64,000 nt of DNA from Chrysoperla carnea (Eukaryota > Arthropoda > Insecta > Neuroptera > Chrysopidae). Of this stretch, positions 10,908-21,991 are shown piece by piece (within the stretch, counting starts at the first letter, position 1; each line of letters begins with the position of its first letter). The stretch spans positions 70,824,368 through 70,888,367 of the forward strand of contig NC_058337.1 of assembly GCF_905475395.1 (NCBI RefSeq), in the 5' to 3' direction. A program made the position numbers and the translations under genes. Under the pieces are notes generated by a model. The model was not told the DNA's origin, made no database searches, and was given only the letters and a program-made list of their open reading frames with translations.

Positions 10908-11804
10908 GTATTCGATGAGTATCCACAAAATATTTGCATCGATTGTATCTGTGAACTGCAACGTTTTCACACATTTCAACAACAATGTATAGACAATTTT
11001 AACATTCTCGAAAAAATTCTTAAAAATTCCGAAAGTAAACAAATCGAAACAAATGAATCAAAGAAAATTGAAGTTGATGTGATTGTAAAAGAAGAACAAA
11101 CGGTTAATGATTCACATAATAATGAAAAAGACGAAAATTTGGACGAATATGATGGAGAAAATGACATTGACGATCGAATTTCGGATATATCACGTACAGA
11201 CAGTATAAAAAGCGAGAAAATCGAAAAAAAGTTAAAAGAAAATAAGAAAACAAGGAAGAGAAAACCAAAGGGACAACCAGCAAAACAGTTAACCGATAAA
11301 AAAGAAAATTATTCATGTAAAGAGTGTAGCAGGACTTTTGTTACAGAACGTAATTATAATTTACACATAACGAATCATAAGCAATGTCCAGAATGTCGTA
11401 TTTATCTTCCATCACAACAAAAATTAGATCGACATATACGACAAAAACATAGGGGTGAAAAATTATACACACGCGTATGTACATTATGTGGAAGACAATT
11501 TTTCTCGAATACAGCATTTGATTATCATATGCGATCACATACCGGCGAACGACCTTACGAATGTGATGTATGTCACAAGAAATTTAAAATAATTAGCCAT
11601 TTAAATGCACATCGACAATCACACAGTGGTATTAAACGACACACGTGTCACTTTTGTAACAAATCATTTGTAACGAATGTTTGTTTGAAAACACATTTAC
11701 GTATTCACACTGGTGAAAGACCATATGTTTGTAAAGTGTGCTACAAACCGTTCGTACAACGGACAAATATGAGATTACATATGAAAGTACATAAAATTGC
11801 ATGA
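10908..11804 (+). CDS. ZAD/C2H2 zinc-finger protein, last exon (copy 4)
   Basis: The exon follows the acceptor ATTATAG (10901-10907) and opens with VFDEYPQNICIDCICELQ, the second CxxC half of a ZAD domain, 57 codons ahead of ATG 11079. The visible part is 298 residues: ZAD half, an acidic linker, a basic stretch (KKTRKRKPKG) that could direct nuclear import, and six C2H2 fingers from YSCKECSRTF to HMKVHKIA. It is closest to copy 3. The codon phase at the acceptor (codon position 1) is the same as in copies 2 and 3. An AATAAA lies at 11901-11906. The N-terminal ZAD exon was not located. Confidence 0.93.
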   Translation, partial: VFDEYPQNICIDCICELQRFHTFQQQCIDNFNILEKILKNSESKQIETNESKKIEVDVIVKEEQTVNDSHNNEKDENLDEYDGENDIDDRISDISRTDSIKSEKIEKKLKENKKTRKRKPKGQPAKQLTDKKENYSCKECSRTFVTERNYNLHITNHKQCPECRIYLPSQQKLDRHIRQKHRGEKLYTRVCTLCGRQFFSNTAFDYHMRSHTGERPYECDVCHKKFKIISHLNAHRQSHSGIKRHTCHFCNKSFVTNVCLKTHLRIHTGERPYVCKVCYKPFVQRTNMRLHMKVHKIA

Positions 11805-13959
11805 AAGTTATTGATCTAACTGGGTGGCAGGTAATAGTGAATGAAATGTGAAATTACATTGAAAACGAATATTGATTTTTAATGATATTATTTTTTACAC
11901 AATAAAATTAACGAATTTTTTTAATTAATATGTAGCGTTGTCTAGAATAAAGATATTCTTCACTTACAAAAAATTATATATTTTTCACAGGAATCGACTA
12001 AAAAGTTACTTAAGTTTTTGAGTTTTTAAGGCTTTCGAAGGTAAGTTTTACGTTGGCCATTTGCGAAATTCTGTGTTGCTTAAGCTAAAGCTCAAACACA
12101 ACAGCCCCAATTTATTTTAAGGTATATCGCGAACTATAGCTCGCAGACTGTGAGTGAATTAAACAAGTTATCAGAAATCTTAGTCGGTAATCTAGGTAAA
12201 AGAAATATTTATGGATAGAAATATGAATGTGTGAGTAAAAATAAATATGTAGGTATATGTTATAAATACTTTTTTGTGTCTCTTTTATATTTTTTACTAA
12301 AATATAATCATTTCCAAGCGAGAGAAGTTTTTCTAAGTAGAATCACAAAATTATTTAATTTCTTATTTACAATAAGATATGTTTTTTGACAAAAGCATAC
12401 TTTTCTTCAGTGGCGTAGCTCGCCTTGGAGGGGCCCTATATCAAAATTGGTTGGGAGGCCCCATTGAGCTGCGGGCCCCTTCGGTTTTAAAATAAGTTAT
12501 TTTACAATAGGATCATAATTAGATATCTATAAATCTCTCCAAACTGTAATTTTACTATTGATTTCACTTTGCAATAAAATACCGATGGTATTTTCTTGTA
12601 ACCAAATATTATAAGATAGGGATGCATTAATATGCTGCTGTGAGTTTACATGGTTAAATATATATGGTGTAAATTGTTAATCTGGGGGCCTCTGTAGCCC
12701 GGGGGCCCCGTATCATTGATACGGCTGATACGGCGGTAGTTACGCCCCTGCTTTTCTTCTTTATGAAAACACAACTATAATTTTCTAATTCATTTTCGGT
12801 ACCCAAAAGCGAAAAAAATTTTTCCTTTAAGATATGTTTTTATTAAATAAAAATTTACCATTCTTTAAAATGTGATGATAAACTGATACAATTTATTTCT
12901 AATGCAGTATACCTTAAAGTTTGAACAATAGGGTATTATCGTTAGTCAAAAATAAATCAAGAAAGAAAAAAGTTAAAATTTATGTAATAATATACTTAAA
13001 TATTCTGATTTCGAGTCATAAAAGCACATTTTTCTTTTAAAATATTTAAACTAAAAATCGTAATTTTTAAACTGTATTTCACGTGACCTAAAACGCGAGT
13101 AAGTCCTGCTGTGATGTCATAGCGGTATGAGTCATAGACCATCACTTAGTTCAGTGTAGACAGCTGGGTATAATATATCCATAGATAATAAGTATTTATA
13201 TTTATTATAATCAAATGTCTATGAATATATCTGCAAAACTTATTTGTGTTATTTCGTATAGTGTAGTGTTAAAAAGGTTTAAAATTTAATTGTAAGTTTT
13301 TGTCAAGAAAGCATATATATTTTTCCGAAATAAATTTTTGGTGGCTTTTTATTAGCAAAATAAACATTTTGAAGTATTTTTTCAAAAAAAGTGGAATACC
13401 CTATTTAAAATATTGCATTTGCCCTATAATTTATTTATAATAATAAATTTATTAATAATATTGCATTTATTATTTTGAAAGTTTTACACTGTGTTATCTT
13501 GGAAAGTTCTTAGTAAAAAAGTCTTAAAATTAATTTCAGAAGCCGATAAACTTACTCGTATACACTGTAAATGAGTAAAAAAATAATGTAAATTATTTCA
13601 TAAATATATTTTTAATTATTAAATATTGTTTATTCAATTTTAGTGTTTTTTTTTTCTTTAACTGCGCATAAATAGAGAATGCGCAATTAATTACAATTTA
13701 AAACAATAGAAAACAAATAAATATTACCGTACGCATGTTCAAAAAGTACATTTTCATCACAATCAGACACCCCTTACTTGCATCATCTATTTTAGTGTAT
13801 GTACTGAGCTACAGCCTTAAAATTTAAGCTTTTTTAAAGCTATTCTTGATTTGGTATGTACGTTAAATATCAAATATAATCTATGAAATGTGCCAAATAT
13901 ATATTTTTGTTTTTAATTAATGGACGGAAAATTAATTTATTCATTGTAATAAAAATATT
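11805..13959. other. Spacer with hAT MITE and dispersed repeats
   Basis: Convergent 3' ends of zinc-finger copy 4 (plus) and Arl3 (minus) flank this region. It contains the hAT MITE at 12408-12750. A segment around 13080-13250 (ACGTGACCTAAAACGCGAGT and onward) looks like a dispersed repeat rather than single-copy sequence, judged by eye. No gene was recognised. Confidence 0.45.
12408..12750. mobile_element. hAT MITE with perfect 8-bp target duplication (CTTTTCTT)
   Basis: The left end is CAGTGGCGTAGCTCGCC and the right end, complemented, CAGGGGCGTAACTACCGCC, both hAT-type termini. CTTTTCTT directly precedes (12400-12407) and follows (12751-12758) the element. GC-rich GGGGCC-type blocks stand out against the AT-rich surroundings. 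At 343 bp it has no transposase frame, so it depends on an autonomous hAT elsewhere. Confidence 0.88.
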
Positions 13960-16900
13960 TTATTTCTTTTTGATACTTTTACATATCCATTCCATTCCTT
14001 CCTAAAATAAGAAACAATAAAAATTCAAAAAATATATTGTAGTTAAAATTTCTTATAATAATATCTCGATTAACCCAGAGAAATAGACACAAAAAAAAAA
14101 AAAAAAAAAAAAAAAACAGGAGATCTAATTAAAAAAGCCAAGAGAAGTTTTTTCACCGGAATTGTCTTTATTTGGATACAAGAAATGATAAAGGCCGCGA
14201 AAATAGGTTTTTTTTCCAAATATCTCGTAAATTATTAAGTTTATGGCAGTTTTAACTATTATAAAATTTATTCGTTAGTTAAATGGATTACTGGACGTTT
14301 CGGATTGATGTGTCAAAATTTATTTAACTTAAAAGTGATTTTGAAAAAAATATAATAAAAGTGAAACGGATTTGGAAAATTACGTGGAATATGCTACTAT
14401 AGGGAAAATACCTCCTCCACTCCATTTAATATTATTATATATGAATAGAATATGATTTTAGATAATTAAATACTATACTCAATCGTTTAAACATAAAGAT
14501 TCAAAAATTTACTATTAGTGTCAACATCCGTAGTATTCTGTTCTCTCTTATTATTGTCTAAACATGACATGATGCTACCAGTAAAATTATGAAGACAGTA
14601 AGAGCATATTGGTATTTACTTTTATTCGGAGAAGCTTTGCTTGTCTTACGTACAGTTTCTTGTCTTGGTTGTTTATTAGAAACACAAACAGCCCTTCGGG
14701 CTCTCTGTTAAGGTATGAATAAAGATTTATGGCATATTATAAAGACTAAATTATCAATCATTAAAATAATTTGTCATAAGCACTGTTACTTAAATACGTA
14801 CTTTAATTCCAGTGGAAGTTTTAGCCGAACATGCTTGTATTTGCCAAGCACGATTTTTAATTTGATGTAATGCTAAGGCCTGGGCAATTTCAGCTGCTGA
14901 CACAGCTTCATTTAAGTCTTGTTTATTTGCGTAAACTAATACTGGTACACCTTGTAGTTTTTCATCTTCTAACAATTCTAATAGCTCCAATGAAGTTTCT
15001 TCTAATCTTTGTATATCAGCCGCATCAACTACATAAATCTGCAATAAAATTTCATGATATTTTTGACAGAATGGATGGTTAGTAAGCTGTGCAGTGAATT
15101 AGAGATATTATAAAAGTACTAGCCGAGCTAAATATACGGTCGGTATTCCCAAGATAACAATCAATAATATTTACCAAAACATCTGTATTTTCATAGTAGT
15201 TCCTCCAATATGGTCGTATTTTTCGTGCTCCGCCAATATCCCAAACATTCAATTTATATCCTTCGGACATTACAGACTTGATGTTGAAACCAGCGGTCGG
15301 TGTTATAGTTGTTATGTCTTCGGACGCTAGTGTTTTTAAAAGAGTTGTTTTTCCAGCATTATCCAAGCCCAAAAGTAATATACGCAATTCTTTATCAGGA
15401 GATGAACGTATTTTACGAAGAATTGATAACAGCCCCTGTCAAAAATAATAATATATATTATTATTATTAATTTAGCTAATCATAATAATTATACTACGAT
15501 TAATCGACTCTAGTTGGCCAAAAGTGATGTTGCATTCTTAACTCTAGTTATAGCTGAGCTGTAATAGTTTGACAACGCGGCATTCAATGAAAAATTCATG
15601 AATTTTTTAGTTTTGCATGACGTCAAGTGTTAATAATTATTTTTGAGAAATAAATAATCTCAAAAAATTAACAAATAGTCTACATATAATTATATACATT
15701 GAAAAATATAATGGTTTCAGGCAAAATTTTAAATAGCGTCATTGTATAGATTTTTACGAAAGATATCTAAAGACTGCGACCTCCTATAATGGACTTTTGA
15801 AATTAGTGATTAGTTTCGAAATCGATGCAGAATTTTGACATTATGTTTGAATATGATATAAGTTTTTATTGGTTTTGAAGGTTGGGGAAGAAATGCTCCA
15901 AATTAGTTTTTATATTCGCCATGGGAACTGATTCTAGCGCTATCTAGTGGTAGAAAATAGAAGCTGTCTATGACAAGTCAAATTTATGCATGGCTATGAT
16001 TGAATTGTTTATTTATGTTTTGATAATGAGTGAAATAAAAAAAACAATATTTAAACTATATGATGTGATTTATTTCTGTTGAAATTTGACTTGTCATAGG
16101 CAGCTTCTTTTTTCTACCACCAGACAGCGCTAGAATCAGTTCCCATGGCGAATTGAAATTTACATTTTTAAATAGAATTTCATGGGATAAACAACTGCTC
16201 TTTATTGTGCCATAAAGCCTTTTGTTCGTCTGACAAAAATATACAAAATAAGATTTTTATCCGACTGCGACAACCAGCGGCCATGTATTGTGAAAAAAGC
16301 TGTTGAAGAGGGTATAAGCATCTATCTCTATGGTATAAACAAACAAAGAATCATAGAACACATAATTTCTCTTTTATCACTCACGTATATATGTAATACT
16401 CCTATATGTCAGTTGGCGTTATACAGAGTGTCCAACATTACGGTGCCGACAATATATTATTTCCTCTATCCTCTACTTCTACTAGGCTTTGACCGCGACA
16501 CTCATGCTTGTCACCTTGTCAATTTTATAAAATAACAGTAGGAGATGCGCAGAATAAACTTAGTCACTTGGAGGATAGAATACACGAGAACTGTCTGCCC
16601 CACTTTGTCGCAACACCTTCCACTTAGAGGAACTGACCATATAGGAGTATTACATAATACATATAGGCATTCACAAATAACAACTCAAGTTCGTAACAAC
16701 TCGTGGTCATTTAATTATATGTTTTATGATAATGTTTTCACCCTTCTCTCCATTTCATATTTAAGTCAATAGAGGTTAGTAACTTGGAATCGTGAATAGC
16801 GCCATAATTTCCAGTTGTAGAAAAAACAAATATGAATGCACCCAAAAATTATTTTGAGTAAGTCCACGTGTTATTCACAACTGTCAACATGACAGTAATA

Positions 16901-17513
16901 CTTTCTAAATAAACAAATTTTCTTGACATCTTTATTACACGTTTCTTATAACAACGTTCCCTCATTTGTACATCTTTATCAAATATGAAGGTAATTTAAA
17001 AGTGGTCCTAAAAAATCTTTTTAGTTTTTCCATTTGAATTTTCAGTTAAAAAAATGTACATTAAGGGTTAATGCCATCATATGTCATCCAATAATTAAGC
17101 TTAAAAAAGGTTCTTGTTTTTAAAAATATTAAATAAATAATTATTTAGCAATAATTCGATGCATTTTCGAAAAATTTTTATATGCATGAATGGCATTAAA
17201 TTCAGAACGTAAAATATGACATTCGAAAAATTAAAAAATTTCATAAGGATATATTTTTCATACATAAAAAAATTAAAGGTAAACGTGAATAAAAAGAATA
17301 TTAACCAGAAAGATTAATTAGTTAACCATATAATTTCGATAATCTAAAATTAAAAATGAAATCACAGTTGACCTTTTATATATAAACATGTAACTAATGG
17401 TTACCATGGAAACATATTAGTAAACGAAAATGATATTTTAAAAGAAAAACAATATACATTTTTTTAATTGAAAATACAAATAAAATTCCAAAAAAAATGT
17501 AATAACTTACCAT
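13960..17513 (-). CDS. Arl3: ADP-ribosylation factor-like 3 (Arl3 small GTPase)
   Basis: Minus-strand exons: 17513-17511 (ATG only), 15435-15175, 15038-14802 and 14001-13960, all with GT/AG sites, giving 180 residues (human ARL3 has 182). Exon 2 begins [20 protein letters not shown]-loop GLDNAGKT is at 24-31, switch [10 protein letters not shown] at 46-54, NKQD in YANKQDL, and CSAK for the G5 loop; the C-terminus is [12 protein letters not shown]. Arl3 delivers lipidated cargo to cilia by releasing it from UNC119 and PDE6D carriers. Switch II reads [13 protein letters not shown]: the family's catalytic glutamine (Q71) is alanine (codon GCA, 15228-15226), which should impair GTP hydrolysis. 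All else looks intact. AATAAA overlaps the stop (13964-13959). It is divergent from the RCCD1-like gene. Confidence 0.95.
14091..14116. repeat. Poly(A) tract
   Basis: An uninterrupted run of 26 A lies in the last Arl3 intron. It may be a simple repeat or the tail of a retroposed sequence; no clear body precedes it. Confidence 0.8.
15915..16152. mobile_element. MITE with ~66-bp terminal inverted repeats in Arl3 intron 1
   Basis: The left arm begins TTCGCCATGGGAACTGATTC and the right arm ends with the complement GAATCAGTTCCCATGGCGAA. Pairing continues through AGCGCT, GGTAGAAA and GACTTGTCATAG-type blocks for about 66 bp with few mismatches. The loop is AT-rich and the element is non-coding. 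The superfamily is not assigned because no target duplication is certain. Confidence 0.8.
16390..16656. mobile_element. MITE-like inverted-repeat element in Arl3 intron 1
   Basis: ATGTAATACTCCTATATG followed by TCAGTT on the left is matched on the right by AACTGACCATATAGGAGTAT TACAT read in complement. The arms are about 27 bp and the interior is unrelated. Short frames on the plus strand here (16290-16535, 16545-16772) span the element and are not genes. Confidence 0.65.
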
Positions 17514-17719
17514 TTTAGTTGAAAAATAACGATTTATTTGAATTCCAAAAATTCCAACTAATCAAATGCAAAAGTATTCAATGACTTCTGTATACTTTTT
17601 TATAGTTGCACTGACAAAATACATCCGAAGTCGATCCTCACCATTCATATGTAGAATGGGATAATATAATAATTATAATCATCACTAACAAAGCCACTAG
17701 TATATAAAGCAGCAAATAA
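17514..17719. promoter_or_regulatory. Putative bidirectional promoter, Arl3 / RCCD1-like
   Basis: Only 206 bp separate the Arl3 start codon (17513, minus) from the first ATG of the RCCD1-like gene (17720, plus). Both 5' UTRs and any core promoter must fit here or overlap. No strong motif was recognised beyond AT-rich sequence (for example TATATAAAG near 17700). The promoter role is inferred from spacing. Confidence 0.45.
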
Positions 17720-20704
17720 ATGAAAAAAAAAATCAATAAAATGAAGGTCTTTTACACGGGTGTTAATTTATATGGACAATTCTCAGATGAAATTACCGAT
17801 GAAATTATTAATGAATTTACGGAAATCAATATTAATGAAGATATTATATTCTATGACGTATCGTTAACATACAGCGTAATTGTAACGAAAACACAAATAG
17901 TTGTTCGAGGTTTTTTTAATGGACGACCTTATCAAAATATCAAAATTATCGATTTTAATATAAAATCAATAAAGCAAATATCATGTAACGAAATTCATAT
18001 CTTAATTTTAAACAAAAATGGAGATATTTGGCAGTTAAAGGCATTAGATAATGATAAATTTCATTTAATTACGAATTTTATTCGATGTGAATCTAAAGAA
18101 AAATATGAGAATGATATTATTACAAAAATTTATTGTGGCAAAAATATGAATTTAAGTGTTTCCAAATTTGGACATTTATTTAACATTCCAACTCGATTAA
18201 ATTGTGATAATACTGTTACGGATGTGGCATGTGGACAAGAACATGGTATTTTGTTATGTGATGATGGTCGAGTTTATACTTGGGGAATAGGATCGTAAGT
18301 TATTTGCATTTTTTGTTCTTTTCTCAGCGATTGAATGAGATCTAAAACGTCACTCTGAAAGACCCCTGAGTTCGGATCAGCTAACCCAAAAAACTTACTG
18401 AAAGGACATTGCAGGTAGTCACCTTCGAAAACTCTTATTTCGATCACAAGCCAGAACCCTTAGTTAAAAAACAAGCAATAATAAACGCCTTCAGAATTTA
18501 TCTCCCAAATTATTTTCGCATATTTCAATTTGATAATATTCGTTATTTTTTAAATAATGCAAACATTGTACAGAATGTATCGCTATTTGTCCATTTGGGG
18601 AGAAAAGTCATAGTGAAGGACTAACTTTTTTAAATATCTATGCAACGATACCAAACAATAGGATTGCGTGAAAAATGAAATTAAAAGTTTTCAATTCATA
18701 AAACTAAAAAGTTAATTCATATCAGCTTTTTATTATCTCATAAACTTGCGATTTACTGATTTTATCTTCGTGTAGGATTCTTTTTCTAACTAGCTACAGT
18801 GTATTTCTAGAGTGATTTTATGAATTGTACTAGAAACCAATTCCAGTAGAGCGTTGTTAATACGAATTTCAACTAATCGGGTAGTCAATTATTTGGACTA
18901 TCTTTAGTTTACAAAATTGACTTTATTTTTCATTTAAAGAACTTCCCGTGTTGAAAAATTAAATAAGAAGTTGGAAAACTCAAGATTTTATTTAATATTA
19001 TGTGATGTACATATAATTGTACATAATTAATACGTTGCTGTTTCTCGACTATTGGACCTTAATTTTAATTGATAGTACGTACATATTTTTAATGGATCCA
19101 ATTTTACTGTGTGTGTAGTTAGCGGCGATCATCAGGACCATTTCATTATCCAGATTAAAGGATTGACATTGGTTAGCCCGGGTAATAAACGATCTGCTGT
19201 ACTACACATTATATTTATTATATTAAAATTATTTTTTTGAACTTTGAATTTGCATCTTTTAATCTTTTTTTTTTTTTGGAATCAAATTAAATTTATTGGA
19301 ACTTTTTTAATGATTTTAAAATTTTAAGGCGTGGTCAATTAGGTCATGATGATTTAGAGAACCAATTAGATCCATGTGTAGTAAAAGCGTTATGTGGAAT
19401 TCAAATAAAAAAAATAGCTGCCGGTGGTTGGCATTGTGCTGCTCTGAGTGTTGATGGTGATGTATATGTTTGGGGTTGGAATTCAAATGGACAATTAGGA
19501 TTTTTTAATGACAATATGGAACAAAGTGTTTGTAATACATCAACCATATGTAATGAAGACAAATCAGTCGAATCGATTTCAGTTTTATTTACACCGCGAC
19601 CTTTGACTGTTGATAGCGTGGATTCTAATATTGTTGATATTGCTTGTGGAATGAGACATACTTTAGTACTACGTGGTAAGTATTTGTAGATTTAGAATTG
19701 TTTGAAATGTATATAGACTTAGGTACAAAAACTCTACAGCTCTACGTTAATTTAGGTAAATAAGTATATACATGTTAAATTATCTCTACTCGTAGAGTAT
19801 ATACTATTTAGAAACATAACCAACACTGCTAGACTACTATGTTCTAGTTTAGAGGTCACTCTAAATCGCAACTCGAAGTCAACAAAAATTCATCCTTATA
19901 TAAAAACTTGTTTTTCTATAGTGAAGGTACTAGCTTTATGAACATTTTGAGCTTTATTTTATGATGGCGTTCCAGTTTTGTGATGCTGTCGCATGTTCAG
20001 CGAGTTCTTTATTATCTGAGTACATTTTATAGCATTTGCATCTTGGAGGTTTGAAAAATATTTCAGTGTTGACTTAAATGAGAGAAAATTTGCCAGTAAA
20101 TATACTTAGCCATTTGAAGATCTCATGCCAATATTTTTTGTGACTCTCACAATATCTTAACATTTGTAAAATTTGATAGGCTGAAGTTATTAAAACAGAA
20201 AAAATTACATGTTTTCTTACAATATCGAGTCCTTGTGTATACCATTTGTCACTTGCAACACTTATTCCCACACATTTTCCAATGCTAGGCTCTGTCATAT
20301 CTTTCATTCAGCAATAAACATGACAAAGCCAAAAAAATCGTTAAAGTTTCAAAAAATGAAAAACTAATTTTTCGATGTATTCATGCGGAATCGTTTGCCT
20401 TCATTCTAAACTTATATACCTTTCAGCCTTCTCCGAAACAGAAGCAAGACAATGGGGACATCTGTCACTATGACCTATCATTATCTTAAGGTCTAATAAG
20501 ATTATCAAATTAATTGTTATTGTTTGTTTCTTAGATGATGGATGTTTATACGGAACTGGATTTAATAAATATAGTCAATTAGGAATAACGAATACTAAAG
20601 AAAATCTTGGTCGGATGACTAGAATAATAAAGTTTAATAAACCATGTGATAAAATTAGTATTAACTGTGGTCCTTATTGTTCGACGTATTCTTTATATGA
20701 TTAA
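17720..20704 (+). CDS. RCCD1: RCC1 domain-containing protein 1-like (RCCD1)
   Basis: Exons 17720-18294, 19329-19675 and 20535-20704 join in phase to a 363-residue protein. ATG 17741 (MKVFYTGVNLYGQF) may be the true start, because it aligns better with the family N-terminus. RCC1-type repeats are visible: DVACGQEHGILLCDDGRVYTWGIGSRGQLGHDD across junction 1 (quoted as motif blocks ACGQEHGILL and WGIGSRGQLG), then IKKIAAGGWHCAALS, VYVWGWNSNGQLGF, VDIACGMRHTLVLR, LYGTGFNKYSQLGI and the final NCGPYCSTYSLYD. The order and the AAGGWH / WGWN blocks match vertebrate RCCD1, a seven-bladed propeller partner of the KDM8 histone enzyme; this role is from family knowledge. AATAAA is at 20737-20742. Confidence 0.85.
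18295..19328 (+). other. Intron 1 of the RCCD1-like gene
   Basis: This is a 1034-bp intron with donor GTAAGT and acceptor TTTTAAG. It contains a 71-codon plus-strand frame (18409-18624) without recognised similarity or splice support. Nothing else was recognised. Confidence 0.6.
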
Positions 20705-21149
20705 TTTTTCCATTTTTATTTTTGTAAATATGTAAGAATAAAACTAAAAAATTTAAAACTTTTAACATAATTTTATTATTTATGATTTATTTCTGTCAAT
20801 TTGATTCAGAACTTTTGAGTTTTTATATCCAAAATACTCATGAAGTGAAAGTTTTATGATTCTTTTTGCCTGCCTGAAACTGCCTATTTCCTGTTTCGTT
20901 AGTTATATTTAATGCGACTTTAAAAAAAATTTCAATGAAACTCCCAAGTTTGCAGCCCTAAAAAAATGGTGCCAATTCTCAGATGGCATGATAGTATATT
21001 TCGGCCAAAATAACCTTTAGTTTTGAGCAGAAAAAGCCATTAAAATTCGTCCAGTTTCTTTGTTTGTGCTTTTTCGTATTAATATTCTCAATTGATTGCG
21101 TTTATTGACTTTTTTGAATCATTTGTGTAGTGATTTTATATTATTGTTT

Positions 21150-21500
21150 AGACCGTTTTCATTGTGTTCATTAACTATTATTCTAATTACTAGTGTCTAT
21201 ATTTTAGTGCTTAGGTTTTAATCGCATATATATTATAATTAATTTTGGCCTTTTCACTTTTATTGTAATTAATTGTGACTAAATTTTAGTGTTAATCGTG
21301 TTTATTAACTATTATTCTGATTTACTTATAGTGTATTTTAGTATTTAGATCTTTTTAGGTGTGTTAATACTATTTTCCGATTGTTTATGTTATGTACTGA
21401 GTTTATTTTAGTCTTTAAATCGTGTAAATAGCGTTGATTATCGTTAGTACCTAGGGCGTGTTTATCGTATTTGTGATTATTATTGACTATTTACTGACGA
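21150..21500. repeat. Degenerate tandem repeats, about 70-130 bp period
   Basis: Blocks such as GTGTTCATTAACTATTATTC, GTGTTTATTAACTATTATTC, then GTGTTAATACTATTTTCCGA and GTGTTTATCGTATTTGTGAT recur, each followed by variants of AGTGT...ATTTTAGT..TTAG. At least four imperfect units are visible. Their source is unknown. Confidence 0.6.
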
Positions 21501-21509
21501 TCGTTAAAA

Positions 21510-21647
21510 ATGGTTAGATATTGCATTCTGCGTAATTGCTCACCAACGTCAAAGCTTTCCAGAATTTGTTTCTCAAAACCGAAAATAAATTCCAACTGTG
21601 GAATTATCACTTTTGTAATAAACTTACACCAAACTAATACCAAATAA
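21510..21647 (+). pseudogene. Possible THAP-domain fragment
   Basis: A 45-codon frame begins MVRYCILRNCSP, matching the usual start of THAP zinc-finger domains (C-x(2,4)-C near the N-terminus), and continues FSKPK, like the family's F-x-FPK. The downstream C-x2-H pair of a full THAP domain is absent, so this is at best the start of a THAP gene or a relic of a THAP-bearing DNA transposon. The assignment rests on about 25 residues and is weak. Confidence 0.25.
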
Positions 21648-21991
21648 TAACACCAAATACTTAATAATTTTAAAATATATTAATAATATAAAATTAATGT
21701 TAATTTGTTTTAAACATTTCAATAAATTTATATTTTATTAATAATTATGATTTTATTTAAAAAAACCTCACTTTATTTTATTAGGAGTCACATATATAAA
21801 AAAAAAAAATTTTACATGATAGAATTACTAATTCGAATAATACCTAAATCCCACCATTGTTGGACTATTGCAATGAATCCATAGTTATGAGAATCAAAAT
21901 TTTCCTATGCTTATTTGGTATTTGACGTTAATTTTTAAATTTCCGAATAATGATGTTTTCTTTTTAAATTAATTTAATAACAGAATTAACT

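Larger units (their letters stand above)
20705..21991. other. Spacer after the RCCD1-like gene
   Basis: It contains degenerate tandem repeats (21150-21500) and a small THAP-like frame (21510-21647), both listed separately. Otherwise it is AT-rich without recognised genes. Confidence 0.5.

Noticed and set aside
14870-15082. Plus-strand frame opposite Arl3 exon 3
   Set aside because: It is the mirror of the conserved GTPase exon and has no independent support.
20074-20307. 77-residue minus-strand frame in RCCD1-like intron 2 (contains VGISVASDKW)
   Set aside because: It faintly recalls transposase text, but the similarity is too short to name a family and no terminal repeats were found around it.
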